In this document: positions 12,067 through 25,953 of the stretch, piece after piece
How positions within the stretch are numbered: position 1 is the first letter of the stretch
Layout of the letters: the number at the start of each line of letters is the position of its first letter
Translations under genes and position numbers: made by a program
Assembly: GCF_027744825.2 (NCBI RefSeq)
Contig: NW_026527093.1
Coordinates: 1-64,000, forward strand
DNA: 64,000 bases
Direction: 5' to 3'
Source of the DNA: Synchiropus splendidus
Lineage: Eukaryota > Chordata > Actinopteri > Syngnathiformes > Callionymidae
Notes under the pieces: generated by a model
What the model saw: only the letters and a program-made list of their open reading frames with translations
Told to the model about the DNA's origin: nothing
Database searches by the model: none

Positions 12067-15000
12067 AAGCTTCAGAACATGAAATTTTAACCTCCCACTA
12101 TAGCAGAAAGGGTCTTTCTAGTAGTTGCACATCAAATCTAAACTGTCTGAAGTGTTTTTCCAAAGTTATCAACACTTTTATGTTTGGCGTTCCGAAACCC
12201 ACCTTATCTCAGGCTGAAAAGCGTTTTTGTGCATTGTGCCATAACTTTTCAGGAAAGCTTCAGAACATGAAATTTTAACCTCCCACTATAGCAGAAAGGG
12301 TCTTTCTAGTAGTTGCACATCAAATCTAAACTGTCTGAAGTGTTTTTCCAAAGTTATCAACACTTTTATGTTTGGCGTTCCGAAACCCACCTTATCTCAG
12401 GCTGAAAAGCGTTTTTACGCATTGTGCCATAACTTTTCAGGGAAGCTTCAGAACATGAAATTTTAACCTCCCACTATAGCAGAAAGGGTCTTTCTAGTAG
12501 GTGCACATCAAATCTAAGCTCTCTGAAGTGTTTTTCGAAAGTTATCAACACTTTTATGTTTGGCGTTCCGAAACCCACCTTATCTCAGGCTGAAAAGCGT
12601 TTTTGTGCATTGTGCCATAACTTTTCAGGGAAGCTTCAGAACATGAAAGTTTAACCTCCCACTATAGCAGAAAGGGTCTTTCTAGTAGTTGCACATCAAA
12701 TCTAAACTGTCTGAAGTGTTTTTCCAAAGTTATCAACACTTTTATGTTTGGCGTTCCGAAACCCACCTTATCTCAGGCTGAAAAGCGTTTTTGTGCATTG
12801 TGCCATAACTTTTCAGGGAAGCTTCAGAACATGAAATTTTAACCTCCCACTATAGCAGAAAGGGTCTTTCTAGTAGGTGCACATCAAATCTAAGCTCTCT
12901 GAAGTGTTTTTCGAAAGTTATCAACACTTTTATGTTTGGCGTTCCGAAACCCACCTTATCTCAGGCTGAAAAGCGTTTTTGTGCATTGTGCCATAACTTT
13001 TCAGGAAAGCTTCAGAACATGAAATTTTAATCTCCCACTATAGCAGAAAGGGTCTTTCTAGTAGTTGCACATCAAATCTAAACTGTCTGAAGTGTTTTTC
13101 CAAAGTTATCAACACTTTTATGTTTGGCGTTCCGAAACCCACCTTATCTCAGGCTGAAAAGCGTTTTTACGCATTGTGCCATAACTTTTCAGGGAAGCTT
13201 CAGAACATGAAATTTTAACCTCCCACTATAGCAGAAAGGGTCTTTCTAGTAGGTGCACATCAAATCTAAGCTCTCTGAAGTGTTTTTCGAAAGTTATCAA
13301 CACTTTTATGTTTGGCGTTCCGAAACCCACCTTATCTCAGGCTGAAAAGCGTTTTTGTGCATTGTGCCATAACTTTTCAGGGAAGCTTCAGAACATGAAA
13401 TTTTAACCTCCCACTATAGCAGAAAGGGTCTTTCTAGTAGTTGCACATCAAATCTAAACTGTCTGAAGTGTTTTTCCAAAGTTATTAACACTTTTATGTT
13501 TGGCGTTCCGAAACCCACCTTATCTCAGGCTGAAAAGCGTTTTTGTGCATTGTGCCATAACTTTTCAGGGAAGCTTCAGAACATGAAATTTTAACCTCCC
13601 ACTATAGCAGAAAGGGTCTTTCTAGTAGTTGCACATCAAATCTAAACTGTCTGAAGTGTTTTTCCAAAGTTATCAACACTTTTATGTTTGGCGTTCCGAA
13701 ACCCACCTTATCTCAGGCTGAAAAGCGTTTTTGTGCATTGTGCCATAACTTTTCAGGGAAGCTTCAGAACATGAAATTTTAACCTACCACTATAGCAGAA
13801 AGGGTCTTTCTAGTAGGTGCACATCAAATCTAAGCTCTCTGAAGTGTTTTTCGAAAGTTATCAACACTTTTATGTTTGGCGTTCCGAAACCCACCTTATC
13901 TCAGGCTGAAAAGCGTTTTTGTGCATTGTGCCATAACTTTTCAGGAAAGCTTCAGAACATGAAATTTTAACCTCCCACTATAGCAGAAAGGGTCTTTCTA
14001 GTAGTTGCACATCAAATCTAAACTGTCTGAAGTGTTTTTCCAAAGTTATCAACACTTTTATGTTTGGCGTTCCGAAACCCACCTTATCTCAGGCTGAAAA
14101 GCGTTTTTACGCATTGTGCCATAACTTTTCAGGGAAGCTTCAGAACATGAAATTTTAACCTCCCACTATAGCAGAAAGGGTCTTTCTAGTAGGTGCACAT
14201 CAAATCTAAGCTCTCTGAAGTGTTTTTCGAAAGTTATCAACACTTTTATGTTTGGCGTTCCGAAACCCACCTTATCTCAGGCTGAAAAGCGTTTTTGTGC
14301 ATTGTGCCATAACTTTTCAGGAAAGCTTCAGAACATGAAATTTTAACCTCCCACTATAGCAGAAAGGGTCTTTCTAGTAGTTGCACATCAAATCTAAACT
14401 GTCTGAAGTGTTTTTCCAAAGTTATTAACACTTTTATGTTTGGCGTTCCGAAACCCACCTTATCTCAGGCTGAAAAGCGTTTTTGTGCATTGTGCCATAA
14501 CTTTTCAGGGAAGCTTCAGAACATGAAATTTTAACCTCCCACTATAGCAGAAAGGGTCTTTCTAGTAGTTGCACATCAAATCTAAACTGCCTGAAGTGTT
14601 TTTCCAAAGTTATCAACACTTTTATGTTTGGCGTTCCGAAACCCACCTTATCTCAGGCTGAAAAGCGTTTTTGTGCATTGTGCAATAACTATTCAGGGAA
14701 GCTTCAGAACATGAAATTTTAACCTCCCACTATAGCAGAAAGGGTCTTTCTAGTAGTTGCACATCAAATCTAAACTGTCTGAAGTGTTTTTCCAAAGTTA
14801 TCAACACTTTTATGTTTGGCGTTCCGAAACCCACCTTATCTCAGGCTGAAAAGCGTTTTTGTGCATTGTGCCATAACTTTTCAGGGAAGCTTCAGAACAT
14901 GAAATTTTAACCTCCCACTATAGCAGAAAGGGTCTTTCTAGTAGTTGCACATCAAATCTAAACTGTCTGAAGTGTTTTTCCAAAGTTATCAACACTTTTA

Positions 15001-18000
15001 TGTTTGGCGTTCCGAAACCCACCTTATCTCAGGCTGAAAAGCGTTTTTACGCATTGTGCCATAACTTTTCAGGGAAGCTTCAGAACATGAAATTTTAACC
15101 TCCCACTATAGCAGAAAGGGTCTTTCTAGTAGGTGCACATCAAATCTAAGCTCTCTGAAGTGTTTTTCGAAAGTTATCAACACTTTTATGTTTGGCGTTC
15201 CGAAACCCACCTTATCTCAGGCTGAAAAGCGTTTTTGTGCATTGTGCCATAACTTTTCAGGGAAGCTTCAGAACATGAAATTTTAACCTCCCACTATAGC
15301 AGAAAGGGTCTTTCTAGTAGTTGCACATCAAATCTAAACTGTCTGAAGTGTTTTTCCAAAGTTATTAACACTTTTATGTTTGGCGTTCCGAAACCCACCT
15401 TATCTCAGGCTGAAAAGCGTTTTTGTGCATTGTGCCATAACTTTTCAGGGAAGCTTCAGAACATGAAATTTTAACCTCCCACTATAGCAGAAAGGGTCTT
15501 TCTAGTAGGTGCACATCAAATCTAAACTGTCTGAAGTGTTTTTCCAAAGTTATCAACACTTTTATGTTTGGCGTTCCGAAACCCACCTTATCTCAGGCTG
15601 AAAAGCGTTTTTGTGCATTGTGCCATAACTTTTCAGGGAAGCTTCAGAACATGAAATTTTAACCTCCCACTATAGCAGAAAGGGTCTTTCTAGTAGGTGC
15701 ACATCAAATCTAAGCTCTCTGAAGTGTTTTTCGAAAGTTATCAACACTTTTATGTTTGGCGTTCCGAAACCCACCTTATCTCAGGCTGAAAAGCGTTTTT
15801 GTGCATTGTGCCATAACTTTTCAGGAAAGCTTCAGAACATGAAATTTTAACCTCCCACTATAGCAGAAAGGGTCTTTCTAGTAGTTGCACATCAAATCTA
15901 AACTGTCTGAAGTGTTTTTCCAAAGTTATCAACACTTTTATGTTTGGCGTTCCGAAACCCACCTTATCTCAGGCTGAAAAGCGTTTTTACGCATTGTGCC
16001 ATAACTTTTCAGGGAAGCTTCAGAACATGAAATTTTAACCTCCCACTATAGCAGAAAGGGTCTTTCTAGTAGGTGCACATCAAATCTAAGCTCTCTGAAG
16101 TGTTTTTCGAAAGTTATCAACACTTTTATGTTTGGCGTTCCGAAACCCACCTTATCTCAGGCTGAAAAGCGTTTTTGTGCATTGTGCCATAACTTTTCAG
16201 GAAAGCTTCAGAACATGAAATTTTAACCTCCCACTATAGCAGAAAGGGTCTTTCTAGTAGGTGCACATCAAATCTAAGCTCTCTGAAGTGTTTTTCGAAA
16301 GTTATCAACACTTTTATGTTTGGCGTTCCGAAACCCACCTTATCTCAGGCTGAAAAGCGTTTTTGTGCATTGTGCCATAACTTTTCAGGGAAGCTTCAGA
16401 ACATGAAATTTTAACCTCCCACTATAGCAGAAAGGGTCTTTCTAGTAGTTGCACATCAAATCTAAACTGTCTGAAGTGTTTTTCAAAAGTTATCAACACT
16501 TTTATGTTTGGCGTTCCTAAACCCACCTTATCTCAGGCTGAAAAGCGTTTTTGTGCATTGTGCCATAACTTTTCAGGAAAGCTTCAGAACATGAAATTTT
16601 AACCTCCCACTATAGCAGAAAGGGTCTTTCTAGTAGTTGCACATCAAATCTAAACTGTCTGAAGTGTTTTTCCAAAGTTATCAACACTTTTATGTTTGGC
16701 GTTCCGAAACCCACCTTATCTCAGGCTGAAAAGCGTTTTTGTGCATTGTGCCATAACTTTTCAGGAAAGCTTCAGAACATGAAATTTTAACCTCCCACTA
16801 TAGCAGAAAGGGTCTTTCTAGTAGTTGCACATCAAATCTAAACTGTCTGAAGTGTTTTTCCAAAGTTATCAACACTTTTATGTTTGGCGTTCCGAAACCC
16901 ACCTTATCTCAGGCTGAAAAGCGTTTTTACGCATTGTGCCATAACTTTTCAGGGAAGCTTCAGAACATGAAATTTTAACCTCCCACTATAGCAGAAAGGG
17001 TCTTTCTAGTAGGTGCACATCAAATCTAAGCTCTCTGAAGTGTTTTTCGAAAGTTATCAACACTTTTATGTTTGGCGTTCCGAAACCCACCTTATCTCAG
17101 GCTGAAAAGCGTTTTTGTGCATTGTGCCATAACTTTTCAGGGAAGCTTCAGAACATGAAAGTTTAACCTCCCACTATAGCAGAAAGGGTCTTTCTAGTAG
17201 TTGCACATCAAATCTAAACTGTCTGAAGTGTTTTTCCAAAGTTATCAACACTTTTATGTTTGGCGTTCCGAAACCCACCTTATCTCAGGCTGAAAAGCGT
17301 TTTTGTGCATTGTGCCATAACTTTTCAGGGAAGCTTCAGAACATGAAATTTTAACCTCCCACTATAGCAGAAAGGGTCTTTCTAGTAGGTGCACATCAAA
17401 TCTAAGCTCTCTGAAGTGTTTTTCGAAAGTTATCAACACTTTTATGTTTGGCGTTCCGAAACCCACCTTATCTCAGGCTGAAAAGCGTTTTTGTGCATTG
17501 TGCCATAACTTTTCAGGAAAGCTTCAGAACATGAAATTTTAATCTCCCACTATAGCAGAAAGGGTCTTTCTAGTAGTTGCACATCAAATCTAAACTGTCT
17601 GAAGTGTTTTTCCAAAGTTATCAACACTTTTATGTTTGGCGTTCCGAAACCCACCTTATCTCAGGCTGAAAAGCGTTTTTACGCATTGTGCCATAACTTT
17701 TCAGGGAAGCTTCAGAACATGAAATTTTAACCTCCCACTATAGCAGAAAGGGTCTTTCTAGTAGGTGCACATCAAATCTAAGCTCTCTGAAGTGTTTTTC
17801 GAAAGTTATCAACACTTTTATGTTTGGCGTTCCGAAACCCACCTTATCTCAGGCTGAAAAGCGTTTTTGTGCATTGTGCCATAACTTTTCAGGGAAGCTT
17901 CAGAACATGAAATTTTAACCTCCCACTATAGCAGAAAGGGTCTTTCTAGTAGTTGCACATCAAATCTAAACTGTCTGAAGTGTTTTTCCAAAGTTATTAA

Positions 18001-21000
18001 CACTTTTATGTTTGGCGTTCCGAAACCCACCTTATCTCAGGCTGAAAAGCGTTTTTGTGCATTGTGCCATAACTTTTCAGGGAAGCTTCAGAACATGAAA
18101 TTTTAACCTCCCACTATAGCAGAAAGGGTCTTTCTAGTAGTTGCACATCAAATCTAAACTGTCTGAAGTGTTTTTCCAAAGTTATCAACACTTTTATGTT
18201 TGGCGTTCCGAAACCCACCTTATCTCAGGCTGAAAAGCGTTTTTGTGCATTGTGCCATAACTTTTCAGGGAAGCTTCAGAACATGAAATTTTAACCTACC
18301 ACTATAGCAGAAAGGGTCTTTCTAGTAGGTGCACATCAAATCTAAGCTCTCTGAAGTGTTTTTCGAAAGTTATCAACACTTTTATGTTTGGCGTTCCGAA
18401 ACCCACCTTATCTCAGGCTGAAAAGCGTTTTTGTGCATTGTGCCATAACTTTTCAGGAAAGCTTCAGAACATGAAATTTTAACCTCCCACTATAGCAGAA
18501 AGGGTCTTTCTAGTAGTTGCACATCAAATCTAAACTGTCTGAAGTGTTTTTCCAAAGTTATCAACACTTTTATGTTTGGCGTTCCGAAACCCACCTTATC
18601 TCAGGCTGAAAAGCGTTTTTACGCATTGTGCCATAACTTTTCAGGGAAGCTTCAGAACATGAAATTTTAACCTCCCACTATAGCAGAAAGGGTCTTTCTA
18701 GTAGGTGCACATCAAATCTAAGCTCTCTGAAGTGTTTTTCGAAAGTTATCAACACTTTTATGTTTGGCGTTCCGAAACCCACCTTATCTCAGGCTGAAAA
18801 GCGTTTTTGTGCATTGTGCCATAACTTTTCAGGAAAGCTTCAGAACATGAAATTTTAACCTCCCACTATAGCAGAAAGGGTCTTTCTAGTAGTTGCACAT
18901 CAAATCTAAACTGTCTGAAGTGTTTTTCCAAAGTTATTAACACTTTTATGTTTGGCGTTCCGAAACCCACCTTATCTCAGGCTGAAAAGCGTTTTTGTGC
19001 ATTGTGCCATAACTTTTCAGGGAAGCTTCAGAACATGAAATTTTAACCTCCCACTATAGCAGAAAGGGTCTTTCTAGTAGTTGCACATCAAATCTAAACT
19101 GCCTGAAGTGTTTTTCCAAAGTTATCAACACTTTTATGTTTGGCGTTCCGAAACCCACCTTATCTCAGGCTGAAAAGCGTTTTTGTGCATTGTGCAATAA
19201 CTATTCAGGGAAGCTTCAGAACATGAAATTTTAACCTCCCACTATAGCAGAAAGGGTCTTTCTAGTAGTTGCACATCAAATCTAAACTGTCTGAAGTGTT
19301 TTTCCAAAGTTATCAACACTTTTATGTTTGGCGTTCCGAAACCCACCTTATCTCAGGCTGAAAAGCGTTTTTGTGCATTGTGCCATAACTTTTCAGGGAA
19401 GCTTCAGAACATGAAATTTTAACCTCCCACTATAGCAGAAAGGGTCTTTCTAGTAGTTGCACATCAAATCTAAACTGTCTGAAGTGTTTTTCCAAAGTTA
19501 TCAACACTTTTATGTTTGGCGTTCCGAAACCCACCTTATCTCAGGCTGAAAAGCGTTTTTACGCATTGTGCCATAACTTTTCAGGGAAGCTTCAGAACAT
19601 GAAATTTTAACCTCCCACTATAGCAGAAAGGGTCTTTCTAGTAGGTGCACATCAAATCTAAGCTCTCTGAAGTGTTTTTCGAAAGTTATCAACACTTTTA
19701 TGTTTGGCGTTCCGAAACCCACCTTATCTCAGGCTGAAAAGCGTTTTTGTGCATTGTGCCATAACTTTTCAGGGAAGCTTCAGAACATGAAATTTTAACC
19801 TCCCACTATAGCAGAAAGGGTCTTTCTAGTAGTTGCACATCAAATCTAAACTGTCTGAAGTGTTTTTCCAAAGTTATTAACACTTTTATGTTTGGCGTTC
19901 CGAAACCCACCTTATCTCAGGCTGAAAAGCGTTTTTGTGCATTGTGCCATAACTTTTCAGGGAAGCTTCAGAACATGAAATTTTAACCTCCCACTATAGC
20001 AGAAAGGGTCTTTCTAGTAGGTGCACATCAAATCTAAACTGTCTGAAGTGTTTTTCCAAAGTTATCAACACTTTTATGTTTGGCGTTCCGAAACCCACCT
20101 TATCTCAGGCTGAAAAGCGTTTTTGTGCATTGTGCCATAACTTTTCAGGGAAGCTTCAGAACATGAAATTTTAACCTCCCACTATAGCAGAAAGGGTCTT
20201 TCTAGTAGGTGCACATCAAATCTAAGCTCTCTGAAGTGTTTTTCGAAAGTTATCAACACTTTTATGTTTGGCGTTCCGAAACCCACCTTATCTCAGGCTG
20301 AAAAGCGTTTTTGTGCATTGTGCCATAACTTTTCAGGAAAGCTTCAGAACATGAAATTTTAACCTCCCACTATAGCAGAAAGGGTCTTTCTAGTAGTTGC
20401 ACATCAAATCTAAACTGTCTGAAGTGTTTTTCCAAAGTTATCAACACTTTTATGTTTGGCGTTCCGAAACCCACCTTATCTCAGGCTGAAAAGCGTTTTT
20501 ACGCATTGTGCCATAACTTTTCAGGGAAGCTTCAGAACATGAAATTTTAACCTCCCACTATAGCAGAAAGGGTCTTTCTAGTAGGTGCACATCAAATCTA
20601 AGCTCTCTGAAGTGTTTTTCGAAAGTTATCAACACTTTTATGTTTGGCGTTCCGAAACCCACCTTATCTCAGGCTGAAAAGCGTTTTTGTGCATTGTGCC
20701 ATAACTTTTCAGGAAAGCTTCAGAACATGAAATTTTAACCTCCCACTATAGCAGAAAGGGTCTTTCTAGTAGGTGCACATCAAATCTAAGCTCTCTGAAG
20801 TGTTTTTCGAAAGTTATCAACACTTTTATGTTTGGCGTTCCGAAACCCACCTTATCTCAGGCTGAAAAGCGTTTTTGTGCATTGTGCCATAACTTTTCAG
20901 GGAAGCTTCAGAACATGAAATTTTAACCTCCCACTATAGCAGAAAGGGTCTTTCTAGTAGTTGCACATCAAATCTAAACTGTCTGAAGTGTTTTTCAAAA

Positions 21001-21252
21001 GTTATCAACACTTTTATGTTTGGCGTTCCTAAACCCACCTTATCTCAGGCTGAAAAGCGTTTTTGTGCATTGTGCCATAACTTTTCAGGAAAGCTTCAGA
21101 ACATGAAATTTTAACCTCCCACTATAGCAGAAAGGGTCTTTCTAGTAGTTGCACATCAAATCTAAACTGTCTGAAGTGTTTTTCCAAAGTTATCAACACT
21201 TTTATGTTTGGCGTTCCGAAACCCACCTTATCTCAGGCTGAAAAGCGTTTTT
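12067..21252 (+). repeat. Tandem duplication of a 24-unit block (4512-bp period)
   Basis: The stretch 12067-16740 matches 16579-21252 at an offset of 4512 bp (24 x 188). Rare variants repeat at that exact distance: GAAAGTTT at 12649/17161, AATCTCCC at 13031/17543, CCTACCAC at 13786/18298, AAACTGCC at 14590/19102, the GCAATAACTATT pair at 14684/19196, and CCTAAACCC at 16518/21030. The match stops on the left at a GG/GA difference (12066/16578) and on the right at a GT/AC difference (16741/21253). I saw no difference between copies in the rows I compared, but I did not check every base. The copies overlap by 162 bp at the junction, as expected for an in-register exchange between two similar monomers. 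Confidence 0.88.
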
Positions 21253-24200
21253 ACGCATTGTGCCATAACTTTTCAGGGAAGCTTCAGAACATGAAATTTT
21301 AACCTCCCACTATAGCAGAAAGGGTCTTTCTAGTAGTTGCACATCAAATCTAAGCTCTCTGAAGTGTTTTTCGAAAGTTATCAACACTTTTATGTTTGGC
21401 GTTCCGAAACCCACCTTATCTCAGGCTGAAAAGCGTTTTTGTGCATTGTGCCATAACTTTTCAGGGAAGCTTCAGAACATGAAATTTTAACCTCCCACTA
21501 TAGCAGAAAGGGTCTTTCTAGTAGTTGCACATCAAATCTAAACTGTCTGAAGTGTTTTTCCAAAGTTATCAACACTTTTATGTTTGGCGTTCCGAAACCC
21601 ACCTTATCTCAGGCTGAAAAGCGTTTTTGTGCATTGTGCCATAACTTTTCAGGGAAGCTTCAGAACATGAAATTTTAACCTCCCACTATAGCAGAAAGGG
21701 TCTTTCTAGTAGTTGCACATCAAATCTAAGCTGTCTGAAGTGTTTTTCAAAAGTTATCAACACTTTTATGTTTGGCGTTCCGAAACCCACCTTATCTCAG
21801 GCTGAAAAGCGTTTTTGTGCATTGTGCCATAACTTTTCAGGAAAGCTTCAGAACATGAAATTTTAACCTCCCACTATAGCAGAAAGGGTCTTTCTAGTAG
21901 TTGCACATCAAATCTAAACTGTCTGAAGTGTTTTTCCAAAGTTATCAACACTTTTATGTTTGGCGTTCCGAAACCCACCTTATCTCAGGCTGAAAAGCGT
22001 TTTTGTGCATTGTGCCATAACTTTTCAGGAAAGCTTCAGAACATGAAATTTAACCTCCCACTATAGCAGAAAGGGTCTTTCTAGTAGTTGCACATCAAAT
22101 CTAAGCTGTCTGAAGTGTTTTTCAAAAGTTATCAACACTTTTATGTTTGGCGTTCCGAAACCCACCTTATCTCAGGCTGAAAAGCGTTTTTGTGCATTGT
22201 GCCATAACTTTTCAGGAAAGCTTCAGAACATGAAATTTTAACCTCCCACTATAGCAGAAAGGGTCTTTCTAGTAGTTGCACATCAAATCTAAACTGTCTG
22301 AAGTGTTTTTCCAAAGTTATCAACACTTTTATGTTTGGCGTTCCGAAACCCACCTTATCTCAGGCTGAAAAGCGTTTTTACGCATTGTGCCATAACTTTT
22401 CAGGGAAGCTTCAGAACATGAAATTTTAACCTCCCACTATAGCAGAAAGGGTCTTTCTAGTAGGTGCACATCAAATCTAAGCTCTCTGAAGTGTTTTTCG
22501 AAAGTTATCAACACTTTTATGTTTGGCGTTCCGAAACCCACCTTATCTCAGGCTGAAAAGCGTTTTTGTGCATTGTGCCATAACTTTTCAGGGAAGCTTC
22601 AGAACATGAAATTTTAACCTCCCACTATAGCAGAAAGGGTCTTTCTAGTAGTTGCACATCAAATCTAAACTGTCTGAAGTGTTTTTCCAAAGTTATTAAC
22701 ACTTTTATGTTTGGCGTTCCGAAACCCACCTTATCTCAGGCTGAAAAGCGTTTTTGTGCATTGTGCCATAACTTTTCAGGGAAGCTTCAGAACATGAAAT
22801 TTTAACCTCCCACTATAGCAGAAAGGGTCTTTCTAGTAGTTGCACATCAAATCTAAACTGTCTGAAGTGTTTTTCCAAAGTTATCAACACTTTTATGTTT
22901 GGCGTTCCGAAACCCACCTTATCTCAGGCTGAAAAGCGTTTTTGTGCATTGTGCCATAACTTTTCAGGAAAGCTTCAGAACATGAAATTTTAACCTCCCA
23001 CTATAGCAGAAAGGGTCTTTCTAGTAGTTGCACATCAAATCTAAACTGTCTGAAGTGTTTTTCCAAAGTTATTAACACTTTTATGTTTGGCGTTCCGAAA
23101 CCCACCTTATCTCAGGCTGAAAAGCGTTTTTACGCATTGTGCCATAACTTTTCAGGAAAGCTTCAGAACATGAAATTTTAACCTCCCACTATAGCAGAAA
23201 GGGTCTTTCTAGTAGTTGCACATCAAATCTAAACTGTCTGAAGTGTATTTCCAAAGTTATCAACACTTTTATGTTTGGTGTTCCGAAACCCACCTTATCT
23301 CAGGCTGAAAAGCGTTTTTACGCATTGTGCCATAACTTTTCAGGGAAGCTTCAGAACATGAAATTTTAACCTCCCACTATAGCAGAAAGGGTCTTTCTAG
23401 TAGGTGCACATCAAATCTAAGCTCTCTGAAGTGTTTTTCGAAAGTTATCAACACTTTTATGTTTGGCGTTCCGAAACCCACCTTATCTCAGGCTGAAAAG
23501 CGTTTTTGTGCATTGTGCCATAACTTTTCAGGGAAGCTTCAGAACATGAAATTTTAACCTCCCACTATAGCAGAAAGGGTCTTTCTAGTAGTTGTACATC
23601 AAATCTAAACTGTCTGAAGTGTTTATCCAAAGTTATTAACACTTTTATGTTTGGCGTTCCGAAACCCACCTTATCTCAGGCTGAAAAGCGTTTTTGTGCA
23701 TTGTGCCATAACTTTTCAGGGAAGCTTCAGAACATGAAATTTTAACCTCCCACTATAGCAGAAAGGGTCTTTCTAGTAGTTGCACATCAAATCTAAACTG
23801 TCTGAAGTGTTTTTCCAAAGTTATCAACACTTTTATGTTTGGCGTTCCGAAACCCACCTTATCTCAGGCTGAAAAGCGTTTTTGTGCATTGTGCCATAAC
23901 TTTTCAGGGAAGCTTCAGAACATGAAATTTTAACCTACCACTATAGCAGAAAGGGTCTTTCTAGTAGGTGCACATCAAATCTAAGCTCTCTGAAGTGTTT
24001 TTCGAAAGTTATCAACACTTTTATGTTTGGCGTTCCGAAACCCACCTTATCTCAGGCTGAAAAGCGTTTTTGTGCATTGTGCCATAACTTTTCAGGAAAG
24101 CTTCAGAACATGAAATTTTAACCTCCCACTATAGCAGAAAGGGTCTTTCTAGTAGTTGCACATCAAATCTAAACTGTCTGAAGTGTTTTTCCAAAGTTAT

Positions 24201-25953
24201 CAACACTTTTATGTTTGGCGTTCCGAAACCCACCTTATCTCAGGCTGAAAAGCGTTTTTACGCATTGTGCCATAACTTTTCAGGGAAGCTTCAGAACATG
24301 AAATTTTAACCTCCCACTATAGCAGAAAGGGTCTTTCTAGTAGGTGCACATCAAATCTAAGCTCTCTGAAGTGTTTTTCGAAAGTTATCAACACTTTTAT
24401 GTTTGGCGTTCCGAAACCCACCTTATCTCAGGCTGAAAAGCGTTTTTGTGCATTGTGCCATAACTTTTCAGGAAAGCTTCAGAACATGAAATTTTAACCT
24501 CCCACTATAGCAGAAAGTGTCTTTCTAGTAGTTGCACATCAAATCTAAACTGTCTGAAGTGTTTTTCCAAAGTTATTAACACTTTTATGTTTGGCGTTCC
24601 GAAACCCACCTTATCTCAGGCTGAAAAGCGTTTTTGTGCATTGTGCCATAACTTTTCAGGGAAGCTTCAGAACATGAAATTTTAACCTCCCACTATAGCA
24701 GAAAGGGTCTTTCTAGTAGTTGCACATCAAATCTAAACTGCCTGAAGTGTTTTTCCAAAGTTATCAACACTTTTATGTTTGGCGTTCCGAAACCCACCTT
24801 ATCTCAGGCTGAAAAGCGTTTTTGTGCATTGTGCCATAACTTTTCAGGGAAGCTTCAGAACATGAAATTTTAACCTCCCACTATAGCAGAAAGGGTCTTT
24901 CTAGTAGTTGCACATCAAATCTAAACTGTCTGAAGTGTTTTTCCAAAGTTATCAACACTTTTATGTTTGGCGTTCCGAAACCCACCTTATCTCAGGCTGA
25001 AAAGCGTTTTTGTGCATTGTGCCATAACTTTTCAGGGAAGCTTCAGAACATGAAATTTTAACCTCCCACTATAGCAGAAAGGGTCTTTCTAGTAGTTGCA
25101 CATCAAATCTAAACTGTCTGAAGTGTTTTTCCAAAGTTATCAACACTTTTATGTTTGGCGTTCCGAAACCCACCTTATCTCAGGCTGAAAAGCGTTTTTA
25201 CGCATTGTGCCATAACTTTTCAGGGAAGCTTCAGAACATGAAATTTTAACCTCCCACTATAGCAGAAAGGGTCTTTCTAGTAGGTGCACATCAAATCTAA
25301 GCTCTCTGAAGTGTTTTTCGAAAGTTATCAACACTTTTATGTTTGGCGTTCCGAAACCCACCTTATCTCAGGCTGAAAAGCGTTTTTGTGCATTGTGCCA
25401 TAACTTTTCAGGGAAGCTTCAGAACATGAAATTTTAACCTCCCACTATAGCAGAAAGGGTCTTTCTAGTAGTTGCACATCAAATCAAAACTGTCTGAAGT
25501 GTTTTTCCAAAGTTATTAACACTTTTATGTTTGGCGTTCCGAAACCCACCTTATCTCAGGCTGAAAAGCGTTTTTGTGCATTGTGCCATAACTTTTCAGG
25601 GAAGCTTCAGAACATGAAATTTTAACCTCCCACTATAGCAGAAAGGGTCTTTCTAGTAGTTGCACATCAAATCTAAACTGTCTGAAGTGTTTTTCCAAAG
25701 TTATCAACACTTTTATGTTTGGCGTTCCGAAACCCACCTTATCTCAGGCTGAAAAGCGTTTTTGTGCATTGTGCCATAACTTTTCAGGGAAGCTTCAGAA
25801 CATGAAATTTTAACCTCCCACTATAGCAGAAAGGGTCTTTCTAGTAGGTGCACATCAAATCTAAGCTCTCTGAAGTGTTTTTCGAAAGTTATCAACACTT
25901 TTATGTTTGGCGTTCCGAAACCCACCTTATCTCAGGCTGAAAAGCGTTTTTGT
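21253..25953 (+). repeat. Mixed satellite block with mosaic units
   Basis: The class order is roughly B-like mosaic, A, D, C, D', C, B, E, A, E', an AC-start A-like mosaic, B, E, A, F, C, B, E', A, A, A, B, E, A, F. It holds the only indel of the right-hand 54 kb (about 22050) and a group of private substitutions at 23247, 23279, 23595 and 23625. From about 23.9 kb, rare variants match the 32.5-34.1 kb segment at an offset of 8648 bp (46 units): CCTACCA 23937/32585, GTGTC 24518/33166, GCCTG 24741/33389 and ATCAAAAC 25486/34134. No non-satellite sequence is present. Confidence 0.85.
22041..22055. other. Only net indel in the clean right-hand 54 kb
   Basis: This unit has GAAATTTAACC, with three T instead of four, shortening it to 187 bp. 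Register counts confirm it: 10163 to 63930 is 286 x 188 minus 1, and all multi-unit offsets that span this point are one base short. It lies in a homopolymer, so it could be a real deletion or a residual consensus error. Confidence 0.85.
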
